Of a stretch of DNA of 64,000 nucleotides, positions 46,142-54,735 are shown piece after piece. The DNA lies in NCBI RefSeq assembly GCF_002159335.1, contig NZ_NFHP01000001.1:124001-188000 (forward strand). Direction: 5' to 3'. Every line of letters starts with the position of its first letter. The first letter of the stretch is position 1. The position numbers were made by a program, and so were the translations under genes. The DNA comes from Collinsella sp. An7 (GTDB lineage Bacteria; Actinomycetota; Coriobacteriia; Coriobacteriales; Coriobacteriaceae). The notes under the pieces are model-generated. The model made no database searches. It saw nothing but the letters and a program-made list of their open reading frames with translations, and was not told where the DNA came from.

Positions 46142-46984
46142 TTACGCGTTCATCGGGTGGAAGACGGGTTCCCAGCCCTCAAAGGTGCACCAGGAGGTGT
46201 ACCCGAGTGCGGCGAGCCGTCGGCGCACGAGCGCGAGATAGGAGCCCAGGTGCTCGGGTTTATGCGAGTCGCTCCCGATCGTTACGATCGTCCCCCCGAG
46301 GTCGCGGTAGAGCGCGAGAATCTCGGTGCAGGGCTGCAGATCGGGCAGGCCGTAACGAAAGCTCGACGTGTTGACCTCGATACCCTTGCCGTCGGCGATT
46401 ACGCGCGTCAGGATCTCGGCGATAACGTCGCGGTTTTTCTCAAAGGGGTAGATGCCCGCCGGATCGTAGCGCTTGATGAGGTCGAGGTGGCCGAGCACGC
46501 TGTAGCCCGAGTAGTGCGAGACGACCTCGAGCAGCTCGTTGTAGTAGGCGTCGTTGTACTCCCGCTGCGTGCGCCCGCGCTGAAAGTCGCCCGTCCAAAA
46601 CTCGGCGTCATCCACCTGGTGGACGGAGAGGATCGCAAAGTCCATCTCGCCGCTCCAACGCTCGAGGAGCTGCTCGTAGCGGGGGATGGTGTGCCGTTGC
46701 ACGCCGAGCTCCAGCCCGCGCTTGAGGGTGAGGTCGGTGGCGTAGCGGTCGCGCGCCTCGGCGAGCGCGGGGAAGTAGCGCTCGTAATCGACGTTGAGCG
46801 CCGGCTCGCCCTCCACGATGGGCGCAAGCTCGGGATGGTCCACGTCGGGTTTGATGCCGTAATCCACGTGGTCGGTGATGCAGATTTCGTTGAGGTTGAG
46901 GCGGATGGCATCGCGGCAGACGTCATCGACGGCATAAACGGAGTCGTCGCTGAACTCGGTGTGCAGGTGGTAATCGGCGAGCAT
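46142..46984 (-). CDS. PHP-family phosphatase, histidinol-phosphatase HisJ/HisK type
   Basis: 280 residues of the PHP fold. The metal ligands stand in DYHLHTEFSDDS at the start, ITDHVDYG near 37, HQVDD near 122, GHLDLIKRY near 166 and GSDSHKPEHLG near the end. The family removes phosphate from histidinol phosphate, the penultimate part of histidine synthesis. No other his gene is close, so the substrate is inferred from family. It is cotranscribed with the unknown gene downstream. Confidence 0.87.
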   Translation of the reverse strand: MLADYHLHTEFSDDSVYAVDDVCRDAIRLNLNEICITDHVDYGIKPDVDHPELAPIVEGEPALNVDYERYFPALAEARDRYATDLTLKRGLELGVQRHTIPRYEQLLERWSGEMDFAILSVHQVDDAEFWTGDFQRGRTQREYNDAYYNELLEVVSHYSGYSVLGHLDLIKRYDPAGIYPFEKNRDVIAEILTRVIADGKGIEVNTSSFRYGLPDLQPCTEILALYRDLGGTIVTIGSDSHKPEHLGSYLALVRRRLAALGYTSWCTFEGWEPVFHPMNA

Positions 46985-47145
46985 GGGTCCTCCTCGGGGC
47001 TACGGACGCGTTGCCGCCATTATAGGGTGCGGCCGCGGGCGCCGGGGCACCCGCGGCCATCCTGACACCTTGGCGCCAGAAGCTGATAACTCGTCGCGCC
47101 TTTGCTGCCGCCCTGCTGCCCTGCGTCCCCGGGGGCTTCTCGCGA

Positions 47146-47182
47146 AATGGGTCGGTGGGGGACGTGTTCCAAGTGACCCATT
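47146..47182. repeat. GGGGACG-type short palindrome, contracted copy
   Basis: AATGGGTC and GACCCATT ends around GGTGGGGGACGTGTTCCAA. It lies 31 bases behind the stop codon of yhbY on the minus strand. Confidence 0.55.
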
Positions 47183-47212
47183 CTGGGGAGCAGAAGCCCT
47201 TGATCAGTGGTT

Positions 47213-47512
47213 CTAGTCGAGCTTGATGTGTTCCACGTTCTTGCGCGAACTCAGACGGTAGAGCGAGAAACGCCGCCCGATAACCTGCACGATCTCGGCG
47301 CCGCAGCGGTCGGCCAGCTCGTCGGCCGCCTCGCGAGCGGTGAGCATGGAGCTGTCGAGGACGGAGCACTTGATGAGCTCGTGGGCCTCGAGGTTGTCGT
47401 TGGCCTGTGCGACGATGCCGTCGTTGATGTCCGCCTTGCCGATCATGACGACGGGCTCGAGGTGGTGCGCAAGGCTGCGCAGCTGCCTGATCTGGCGTCC
47501 GGTGAGTGCCAT
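47213..47512 (-). CDS. yhbY: YhbY-type RNA-binding protein (CRM domain)
   Basis: 99 residues, a single CRM domain: LTGRQIRQLRSLAHHLEPVV, GKADINDGIV, then the C-terminal IVQVIGRRFSLYR. Homologues bind pre-50S ribosomal particles. It lies upstream of hisJ in the same direction but separated by 228 bases with a palindrome. Confidence 0.9.
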   Translation of the reverse strand: MALTGRQIRQLRSLAHHLEPVVMIGKADINDGIVAQANDNLEAHELIKCSVLDSSMLTAREAADELADRCGAEIVQVIGRRFSLYRLSSRKNVEHIKLD

Positions 47513-47717
47513 GTGGTCTCGCTTTCTGCGGCGCGGGGCGCCGATGGGGTGTGGTTTGGAGCGCTCCCACGATACCGCATCGTGCGGGCGCGGGCCAGCG
47601 CCGGCGCCGTCCGCCAGAATTCCGCCACGTTGCGCAGGTAGCGGGAGACGCTTTGGCTATGATGGTGGCACAATGAGCGGCGGTCCGTGGGGCCCGCCAT
47701 GTGGTGAAGGGGCCGAG

Positions 47718-49136
47718 ATGGACGAGCAAGAGAAGGCGAGCTGCAACCCGGACGAGCCGCGTCGGGCGGACGAGACGGGCGCGACCAGTGGGGCGGGTGC
47801 CCCTGGGGTGCCAACGTCGGACGACGTGACTGTCGGTGGGGTGTCGTCGGTAGCAGAGGAGCCTGCGGCTGTGGGCGAGGTGGCCGTTGCCGCCGATGCG
47901 TCGCCGACCGTGGATTGGGCTGACGCTGCTGATGAGCCGTCGGTTGCCGGCGAGACTGCCGCCGATAGCGCGCTGCCGGTTGCCGGCGAGCCTTCAGAGT
48001 CGGAGGGCGATGCGAGGGCAGTTGAGCCTGGGTCGGATGTGCCTGATGCGCCCGAGGCTGCGCCCTCTGCACCGGCTCTGTCTGCGGCGGACCTTGAGGT
48101 CTTCCCGGGTGCGTTTGAGCAGCCGGTCAAGCCCTCGCCGCAGGCGGAGCCGGCGCCTGCGGGCTCTGATACTGGCGGGGACGTGTCTGCACCGGTGGGG
48201 GAGGATGCTTCAGCTGCTGACGCTCCTGCTGCCGGTCACTCGGCCGCGGTTTCTGAGCCGGCCCGGCCATCCGCGGCGGCGCCCGACCGCAACCCTTGGA
48301 ACGACCCGCTGCCCGCTTCCTACGGCGGGGGCTCCGGCGTCACGCCGCCGGGTGCTCCCACCTCGGCTGCACCCACCGGCGGTTCTCGCCGCGGCATGCC
48401 CGGGTGGCTCGTCGCGGTTATCGCCGCAGTTGTGGTGATAGCCGCGGTGGCGATTGCCTTTGCAGGGCCGAGTCTGCTCGCTCCCGATTTGCCCGAGCCC
48501 GAACCGCAGTCTTTCGACCGCGGGCTCGACCCGCTCGACCATGACAACCCCCTCGACGATGAGGACATCCAAGGCTACCTTGACGATCTGGAAGATGCGG
48601 GAACCCCGGCCGGCGACCTCACCGCCGACGAGCAGGCCGTCTACGACGTGGTCGCAGCTCGGCTCGATGCGCTTGCCGCGGCCGATGCCTCCGAGACCGA
48701 GCTTATCGGTAGCCTCGTTTCGGAGGGCTTCTACGAGCAGATGGAGGTTGTGTCGCTCGAGATGTGCGGCGTCGACCCGCAGGAGTACGCGCGCACCATG
48801 CTCGACGGTCTCACCTACACGATCGATAGCGTCTACGTGAGTGCGGAGGGCGACACGGCGCTCGTCAGCGCTACCGTTACCTGCCGCGACGTCTTTGAGG
48901 TCATCGACGAGTTCAACGCCATGATGGAGGCCTACACCTCCTCTGAGGCATATGAGGTGTCGAGCCTTGCGGAGGATTACGAGCGCGTCGGCATCATGTT
49001 TATGGAGGCGGCGCGCACGGCGGGCATGAACGACGGCTACACGATGGACATCTACCTCGACCGCGACGGCGACACCTGGACGATCGACGAGACCATGTGG
49101 GAGATGGAGCTTGACTACCTCTTCGACGTGGCATGA
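47718..49136 (+). CDS. Membrane-anchored protein with long acidic Ala/Pro-rich N-terminus and extracytoplasmic domain
   Basis: 472 residues. Residues 1-~230 are low-complexity Ala/Glu/Pro/Ser. One membrane helix follows (WLVAVIAAVVVIAAVAIAFAG). The remaining ~210 residues form an acidic outer domain resembling DUF5105-like lipoprotein domains (LVSEGFYEQMEVVSLEMCGVD). Orientation is presumably N-in. The start ATG 47718 has AAGGGG six bases upstream; ATG 47673 is possible. Function unknown. Confidence 0.72.
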   Translation: MDEQEKASCNPDEPRRADETGATSGAGAPGVPTSDDVTVGGVSSVAEEPAAVGEVAVAADASPTVDWADAADEPSVAGETAADSALPVAGEPSESEGDARAVEPGSDVPDAPEAAPSAPALSAADLEVFPGAFEQPVKPSPQAEPAPAGSDTGGDVSAPVGEDASAADAPAAGHSAAVSEPARPSAAAPDRNPWNDPLPASYGGGSGVTPPGAPTSAAPTGGSRRGMPGWLVAVIAAVVVIAAVAIAFAGPSLLAPDLPEPEPQSFDRGLDPLDHDNPLDDEDIQGYLDDLEDAGTPAGDLTADEQAVYDVVAARLDALAAADASETELIGSLVSEGFYEQMEVVSLEMCGVDPQEYARTMLDGLTYTIDSVYVSAEGDTALVSATVTCRDVFEVIDEFNAMMEAYTSSEAYEVSSLAEDYERVGIMFMEAARTAGMNDGYTMDIYLDRDGDTWTIDETMWEMELDYLFDVA

Positions 49137-49152
49137 CGCGCTCGCGGTCATA

Positions 49153-49203
49153 CCCTAACGTCGGAATCGCCCCGGAAGGAGTCCAGGCACCCCGACGTTA
49201 GGG
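49153..49203. repeat. Perfect 12-bp inverted repeat
   Basis: CCCTAACGTCGG (49153-49164) and CCGACGTTAGGG (49192-49203) with a 27-base loop, 16 bases after a stop codon. It has no T run. Confidence 0.55.
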
Positions 49204-49392
49204 ATCCATGCCCGTTGCTCATAAGTCCGATGTGTCTTTAGTGATCTCGCACTCACGCAACGCCACGAATGCACAACATCTTGTGGGCCACTGCCTTGCG
49301 GGCGCGGCGCAAATCGGTGAACGGTCGGGGCGAACCTGCGGCGCTGTAAGCCCGAGAATCGCGCGCCATGTATAAGGGCAGCTTGTGGAGCC

Positions 49393-49439
49393 AATCTATA
49401 TCTAGTGTAGCCACTCGCCTATAACCCTATATATAGAGT
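49393..49439 (+). promoter_or_regulatory. Two NrdR boxes upstream of nrdJ
   Basis: Box 1 at 49393-49408 (AATCTATATCTAGTGT) matches 13 of 16 positions of the NrdR consensus ACACWATATATWGTGT. Box 2 at 49424-49439 (ACCCTATATATAGAGT) matches 14 of 16. Start-to-start distance is 31 bases, the helical spacing NrdR needs. They lie 157 bases before the ribonucleotide reductase gene. Confidence 0.85.
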
Positions 49440-49595
49440 GCATCAAGCATCCGAGGTTGGTAGAATCAAATCCGCTGCCCGCGTGCAGCCAGCCCGGCCC
49501 TCCGCGCACCGATTCTTTGTCCGCACGGTCTGACATGCTGTATCCATCATTAACGCGCCGCGCTCCCGCCCAGTGCTCAGAGAAAGCGAGGTCCC

Positions 49596-52500
49596 ATGGC
49601 AACCACCATCGAGGAACTCATCACCCGCCGCTTCACGTCCGCGCTCGACCTGCCCGAGAACGCCGGCAAGACCGTCTACGATCTCTTTGACTGGTCCACG
49701 CGCTCGGTCCACCTTGCCGATTACAAGACGGGCAAGACCCTCTGCGACATGGAGGGGCTTGAGTTTCCCGTGGGGTATTCGCAAAACGCGGTGGACATCA
49801 TCGCGTCTAAGTATTTTCGGCGTGCGGGCGTGCCCGGCGCGGGGAGCGAGACCTCGCTCAAGCAGGTGGCGCACCGCATGGTCGACTTCTGGGTCGCCGC
49901 TCTGGTGGACGAGGGGCTGGTAGAGGAGGGCGAGCAGGCGCAGATTCTCTACGACGAGCTCGTCTACATGATCTTGGACCAGCGCTTCGCCCCCAACTCG
50001 CCCCAGTGGTTCAACACCGGGCTCAAGCGCGCCTACGGCATCTCCGGCGAGCCGCAGGGCATGTATTACGTTGACCCGGAGTCCGGCCAGGTTGTGGAGT
50101 CGCCCGACCAGTACACCCGCACGCAGGCGAGCGCGTGCTTTATCGTGAGCGTTGAGGACAAGCTTCTGGGCGAGCACTCCATCTCGGACGAGTTTGTGAC
50201 CGAGACCAAGCTCTTTAAGGGCGGCTCGGGCACTGGCTCCAACTTCAGTGCGCTGCGCGCCGAGGGCGAGCGGCTCTCGGGCGGCGGTGTGTCGAGCGGG
50301 GTGATGAGCTTTCTCAAGGGGCTTGACCGCAACGCCGACGCCATCAAGAGCGGTGGCACCACGCGCCGCGCGGCAAAGATGGTCTGCCTCGACATCGACC
50401 ACCCCGATATCGAGCAGTTCATCACCTGGAAGGCGCGCGAGGAGGATAAGGCGCTCGCCCTTATGAAGATGGGCTACGACGGCGACATTAACGGCGAGGC
50501 CTATGCCACGGTTTCGGGACAGAACTCCAACAACAGCCTGCGCATCGATAACGAGTTCATGACCAAGGTCGCGAAGCTCGACGAGGACCCCGATGCTACC
50601 TACATGCTGCGCGGGCGCGTGGACAGCCGGCTCGACCGCGAGGTGAGCGTCGCGCGCATCTGGGACGAATTTAACGAGAGCGCCTGGCGCTGCGCCGACC
50701 CCGCGCCGCAGTTCTCGGACACCTTTAACGAATGGCACACCTGCCCGGGCGGCGAGGACGGCGTGGTGGGCGCGAGCTACAACCGCCTCAACTCGACGAA
50801 CCCCTGCGGCGAGTACGCCTTCTTGGACGACTCAAGCTGCAACCTCGCCTCCATCAACGTCTACCGCTTTTACGACCCGGCGACCGACCACTTTGACGTG
50901 GAGGGCTACGAGCACGCCATCGACCTGATCCAGCTCGCCCTCGAGGCCTCCATCGCGTGGGGGCAGTTCCCCACCAAAGACATTGCGCGCAAGACGTACC
51001 GCTTCCGCGCGACGGGCCTGGGCCTCTCCAACCTGGCGAGCCTGCTCATGGCCAAGGGCATGCCCTACGACTCGCCCGAAGCGCGGGCGCTGGCGTCGGC
51101 TCTGGTGGGCACGCTCACCGGGCGCAGCTACACGGCGTCGGCCATCATGGCGCGCAAGGTGGGACCGTTTGACTGCTACGCCATCAACAAGCGCCACATG
51201 GAGCGCGTGATCCGCAATCACGCACGCGTGGCGGGGGCGCGCAACGATGCCTTTGAGGAGCTTACCATCGAGCCGCCGATCGTGGATTTCGACCTGCTCG
51301 TGGCGGCGGGTGAGAGCGAGCTTGCCCAGGCGCTCATCGAGAGCTGGACCTTCGCCGAGGAGCTCGGCGAGCGCTACGGCTACCGCAACGCGCAGGTGAG
51401 CGTGCTCGCGCCGACGGGCACCATCTCGTTTGCGATGGACTGCGGGGCCACCTCCATTGAGCCGTTCTTTAGCCACATGATCTACAAGAAGCTCTCGGGC
51501 GGCGGCTTTATGGTAATTGCCAACCCCGTGATCGGCGACGCGCTGCGCCGGCTGGGCTATACCGACGACGAGATCACGGACATCGTCGAGTACGTGCAGG
51601 CGACCGACGATGCCGGCATGATCGTGGACGGCAAGATCGAGGGAGCGCCGCACCTGCGCCCCGAGCACCTGGCGGTGTTTGACACGGCCAATACCTGCGG
51701 CTCGGGCGAGCGCTACATCGACCCGCGCGGGCACGTGCTCATGGTGGCGGCGCTCACGCCGCTCGTCTCGGGCGCCATCTCCAAGACGGTCAACCTGCCG
51801 CACACGGCCACGGTGCAGGACTTTAAGGATGTGGTGATGCTCGCCTGGCAGACGGGCTGCAAGGGCATCACGCTCTACCGCGACGGCTCCAAGAACGCCC
51901 AGCCGCTCAACACCTCGCTCGAGGAGGACGGCCCGCGCGACCTGGGCGACCTCACGTACGCCGACCTTTTGGCCTATGCGCGCGACGCCGAGGCCAAGCT
52001 CGCGGCGGGAGCGCACCCGGCCGAGCGGCGGCGCATCGTGGGCGTGCGCAACGGCCGCACCCATCTGGCGCAGATCGACGGGGTGAAGATCTATACCACG
52101 GTCAACCGTAACGAGGCGGGCGAGATCGCCGAGCTCTTTGTGACGACCGACCGCGAGGGCACCACGATCATGGGGCTTCTGAACTCGCTCTCTAAGACTA
52201 TCTCGGTGATGCTGCAGTACGGCATTCCCGCCGAGCGCATCTCCAAGATGCTCCGCGGGCAGATGTACGAGCCCTACGGGTTTGTGCAGAGCCACCCCAA
52301 CATCAAGTACGTGACGAGCATCTCCGACCTGATTTCTAAGGTGATCGACATTGAGCTGGGCGACTACTCGCGCGTGCAGGTAAAGCCCGAGGGCTGGAGC
52401 CAGATTGCCGGGGCCACGCCGGCCGAGCCGGTGGCTGCGGTCGAGGCCGTGGCAGCGGTTGAGGAGCGCGTCTCTGCAGCGGGCGCGGCGGACGACGAGG

Positions 52501-52757
52501 AGCCCGTGGTTGCGCCCGAGGAGATGGACCGCCTGGTGGCGGCAAAAGAGGACGAGCTCCGCGAGGAGACGGGTAACGTGGACACGGGCGACTTCTACAC
52601 GGCGGCGTTTGTGAACGAGGCCGCCCGCAACGCCGCTCTCCACGGCGAGCGCCTCTACGACGGGAGCACCTGCCCTAACTGCGGCAGCTCGCGCATGGTG
52701 CAGAACGGGACGTGCAAGGTGTGCATGGACTGCGGCACCACGACCGGCTGCAGCTGA
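49596..52757 (+). CDS. nrdJ: Vitamin B12-dependent (class II) ribonucleotide reductase
   Basis: Reduces ribonucleotides to deoxyribonucleotides using adenosylcobalamin. 1053 residues. NSTNPCGEYAFL (~395-406) holds the active-site Cys and Glu, and SVLAPTGTISFAMDCGATS the phosphate-binding loop. A long acidic linker (~945-990) precedes the C-terminal CPNCGSSRMVQNGTCKVCMD segment, a zinc-ribbon/redox tail of this subgroup. The ATG at 49596 follows GAAAGCGAGG. Repression by NrdR is indicated by the two boxes upstream. Confidence 0.95.
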   Translation: MATTIEELITRRFTSALDLPENAGKTVYDLFDWSTRSVHLADYKTGKTLCDMEGLEFPVGYSQNAVDIIASKYFRRAGVPGAGSETSLKQVAHRMVDFWVAALVDEGLVEEGEQAQILYDELVYMILDQRFAPNSPQWFNTGLKRAYGISGEPQGMYYVDPESGQVVESPDQYTRTQASACFIVSVEDKLLGEHSISDEFVTETKLFKGGSGTGSNFSALRAEGERLSGGGVSSGVMSFLKGLDRNADAIKSGGTTRRAAKMVCLDIDHPDIEQFITWKAREEDKALALMKMGYDGDINGEAYATVSGQNSNNSLRIDNEFMTKVAKLDEDPDATYMLRGRVDSRLDREVSVARIWDEFNESAWRCADPAPQFSDTFNEWHTCPGGEDGVVGASYNRLNSTNPCGEYAFLDDSSCNLASINVYRFYDPATDHFDVEGYEHAIDLIQLALEASIAWGQFPTKDIARKTYRFRATGLGLSNLASLLMAKGMPYDSPEARALASALVGTLTGRSYTASAIMARKVGPFDCYAINKRHMERVIRNHARVAGARNDAFEELTIEPPIVDFDLLVAAGESELAQALIESWTFAEELGERYGYRNAQVSVLAPTGTISFAMDCGATSIEPFFSHMIYKKLSGGGFMVIANPVIGDALRRLGYTDDEITDIVEYVQATDDAGMIVDGKIEGAPHLRPEHLAVFDTANTCGSGERYIDPRGHVLMVAALTPLVSGAISKTVNLPHTATVQDFKDVVMLAWQTGCKGITLYRDGSKNAQPLNTSLEEDGPRDLGDLTYADLLAYARDAEAKLAAGAHPAERRRIVGVRNGRTHLAQIDGVKIYTTVNRNEAGEIAELFVTTDREGTTIMGLLNSLSKTISVMLQYGIPAERISKMLRGQMYEPYGFVQSHPNIKYVTSISDLISKVIDIELGDYSRVQVKPEGWSQIAGATPAEPVAAVEAVAAVEERVSAAGAADDEEPVVAPEEMDRLVAAKEDELREETGNVDTGDFYTAAFVNEAARNAALHGERLYDGSTCPNCGSSRMVQNGTCKVCMDCGTTTGCS

Positions 52758-52783
52758 TCCCGGCGGGCTGTAGCACGCCATCT

Positions 52784-52991
52784 TGCCGCTCGATCGTCGG
52801 TCGCCGCGCAAAGGCGTGCCCCCTCCTCTTTCGCGGCAATCTGGCGCACTACAGCCTACCGGGCATCCGGGATGGAGGTAGCCGTGTTGGTTGCCGCGGC
52901 TCTCGAGTTGCCCCTCAATCGTCGGGCATGGCGTTGAGGCCTATGCCCTCCTCTTTCAGGGCAACCTCGGGCACTGCGGCAACCCGGATGG
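52784..52991. repeat. Two diverged ~85-base direct repeats
   Basis: 52784-52874 and 52908-52991 share TTGCC(G/C)CTC(G/A)ATCGTCGG, then TGCCC(C)CTCCTCTTTC, GGCAA and GCACT in the same order. On the minus strand both read (V/I)A(L/A)KEEG, so they may be decayed copies of a short coding unit, but no intact gene is present. They lie between nrdJ and the CRISPR remnant. Confidence 0.5.
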
Positions 52992-53106
52992 CGGGTCGGG
53001 GCGGTGACGCTGCCCGCGTTTGCCGCCCTCTGCCCAGGCGACGCCTCGCCTTTGCACATCACTCACCTAAACGTACCCTGGGGAGCAAGAGCGCGAGCGG
53101 GAGCGC

Positions 53107-53272
53107 GTCGCACCCCTCGCGGGTGCGTGGATTGAAGTATGGAGATCGCGGAGGAAATCTAGAACTGAAAGAAGTCGCACCCCCTCGCGGGTACGCGGGT
53201 TGAAATTCGGTGCGCTCCATCTGCGCGGCATCGACCGTGTGCTGATTTCCTGCAGATACGCGGATTAGAGCT
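53107..53272 (+). CRISPR. Decayed orphan CRISPR remnant, type I-C-like repeats
   Basis: Repeat 1 (53107-53138, 32 bases) begins GTCGCACCCCTCGCGGGTGC and ends TGGATTGAAGT. Spacer 1 is 35 bases. Repeat 2 (53174-53206) is the same with one inserted C and three changes. A further 35 bases is followed by a badly decayed third repeat (ACGCGGATTAGAG) near 53241-53272. GTCGC...GGATTGAAA is the classical type I-C repeat form. No cas gene lies in the window. Confidence 0.72.
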
Positions 53273-53385
53273 TGGGGACAGCAGGGCGCCTTGTGATTTG
53301 CCTACAGGCTCAGGATTCGCATGCTCGACGCGCTCCCCGCGCATACCAAGATGGCCCCAAGCCTGATGCTGCCCATAGACGGCAA

Positions 53386-53415
53386 AAAGCCCCCTGGACA
53401 TACCCGGGGGCCTGG
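53386..53415 (-). terminator. Terminator of the small membrane protein gene
   Basis: On the minus strand GCCCCCGGG, a short loop and a GGGGGC arm followed by TTTTT, immediately behind the stop codon at 53419. Confidence 0.7.
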
Positions 53416-53418
53416 CCG

Positions 53419-53574
53419 TTAGCGTCGCTTCTTGTCCTTGCCGAAAATGGCCTCACGGATCTGTTTTTCCTTGTGCTTGAGCCACGCATAGCGCAGAAGT
53501 TGTACCACGGTAAAAAGCGGAAAGACCACCAGCACGAGCACCACGACGGCAATAATCATGTATCCAAGAACCAT
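53419..53574 (-). CDS. Small membrane protein, 51 residues
   Basis: Reads MVLGYMIIAVVVLVLVVFPL at the N-terminus, one membrane helix, then a basic cytoplasmic tail ending GKDKKRR. AAGGTGG lies six bases before the ATG (complement at 53572-53574), and a terminator with T run follows directly, so it is a real, independently transcribed gene. The function is unknown. The pattern (single helix, basic amphipathic tail) is that of small membrane regulatory peptides in general. Confidence 0.7.
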   Translation of the reverse strand: MVLGYMIIAVVVLVLVVFPLFTVVQLLRYAWLKHKEKQIREAIFGKDKKRR

Positions 53575-53723
53575 GCGACCACCTTACCGTTTCCGCCTGA
53601 GGTCGTTCTTATTGTTGGCGGAGCGATTGCTAAGTGCTCCGGCCGCGGCAGCGCACCAAGGTGCGAATACGGTCACTCGTGCCACGATAATCAGCTGCCG
53701 CCCTTCGACGCTCCGGCCAGCCC

Positions 53724-54536
53724 TTACTTCCCCGAGAGCTCCAGCGTATACACCCGCCCACCTTCCTCGGTGAGCTGCAGCTGGGAGCCCTCGAGCGCAA
53801 CATCCACGATCGTGCCTTCGCCGTCTGCGAGGTCGCTGGGGAGGGAGCCGTCGCCCGGCAGGTAGCTCTGGATGTAGTAGCTGCCCTCGCCATTGGACAT
53901 CACATAGATAAAGCCCTCGTACGTGGCCATGCCGGCTGGCGTGCCCGTTACGGTAAAGAGCGGCACGGGATCGGCGGTGGAGTCTGTAAGCTGACGAGCA
54001 AGGGTATACGTTCCGCCGTCCGCTGGCGCAAAGGTGTAATTGAAACCCATCACCTCAAGCGTGCCGTCGGCGTCGACTGCCTTCGGTGCTTCTTTGGCAT
54101 CGGCGTTCTCGAAATCCGTCACGATCACTTCGTCGGTCGTTCCGTCATCCATAAACGCGCGCAGCGCCGCTCCGCCCACAAACCAGATGAGCAGGCAGGC
54201 GAGTGCAATACCGACAATCGCCCCCGCAATCACAGGCCCATGGCTGCGCGGCCCCGTCTTGCCGAGGGCCTGAGCCCGCTCGCGCGAAACGCCGGCCGCC
54301 TCTTGCCGATACCGCACGGTCTCTCCGGGTGCGGCGTGCGCTGCCCGCTTGGCGGCCTGCGCGGCGTTGATGGGGGCGCGGGCTCCTGCAACGGTACTGC
54401 CGCTCGCGCGGCGCTGCCCGTTGGCGGCGTGAGCGGCATGTCGGCCAGGGGCGGCGGTATGCGACGCCGGTGCGGCATTCGACGTGGCTTGACGGTGGCG
54501 CGGGGTGGGCTGGGAGCTGTGCTGCGGTTGCGTCAT
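53724..54536 (-). CDS. Single-pass membrane protein with extracytoplasmic beta-rich domain, function unknown
   Basis: 270 residues. Residues 1-~98 are a basic, Ala/Gln/His-rich cytoplasmic segment. One helix follows (VIAGAIVGIALACLLIWFVGG), then ~145 residues of acidic, beta-strand-like sequence (GTLEVMGFNYTFAPADGGTY). No catalytic motif. The ATG at 54536 is used. It is next to the small membrane protein gene in the same direction but separated by about 150 bases. Confidence 0.65.
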   Translation of the reverse strand: MTQPQHSSQPTPRHRQATSNAAPASHTAAPGRHAAHAANGQRRASGSTVAGARAPINAAQAAKRAAHAAPGETVRYRQEAAGVSRERAQALGKTGPRSHGPVIAGAIVGIALACLLIWFVGGAALRAFMDDGTTDEVIVTDFENADAKEAPKAVDADGTLEVMGFNYTFAPADGGTYTLARQLTDSTADPVPLFTVTGTPAGMATYEGFIYVMSNGEGSYYIQSYLPGDGSLPSDLADGEGTIVDVALEGSQLQLTEEGGRVYTLELSGK

Positions 54537-54735
54537 GGTTGCTCCTCGAGTCGGCGGGCGCGGACGCGCCCATGGAGCACCCAGCGTACCATGCGTCGCA
54601 GCGCATCATGTGAATGCTTCGTGGGCTCCGGCGGACGGCTGGCGTGCTTGCCCGGCCGTCCCTCAGCTCGCTGGCCGCCGCGCCCGGGCGGCTCATATTG
54701 CCGTCCGGCCAACGGCCGCGCAGCCGGCCAACAGC

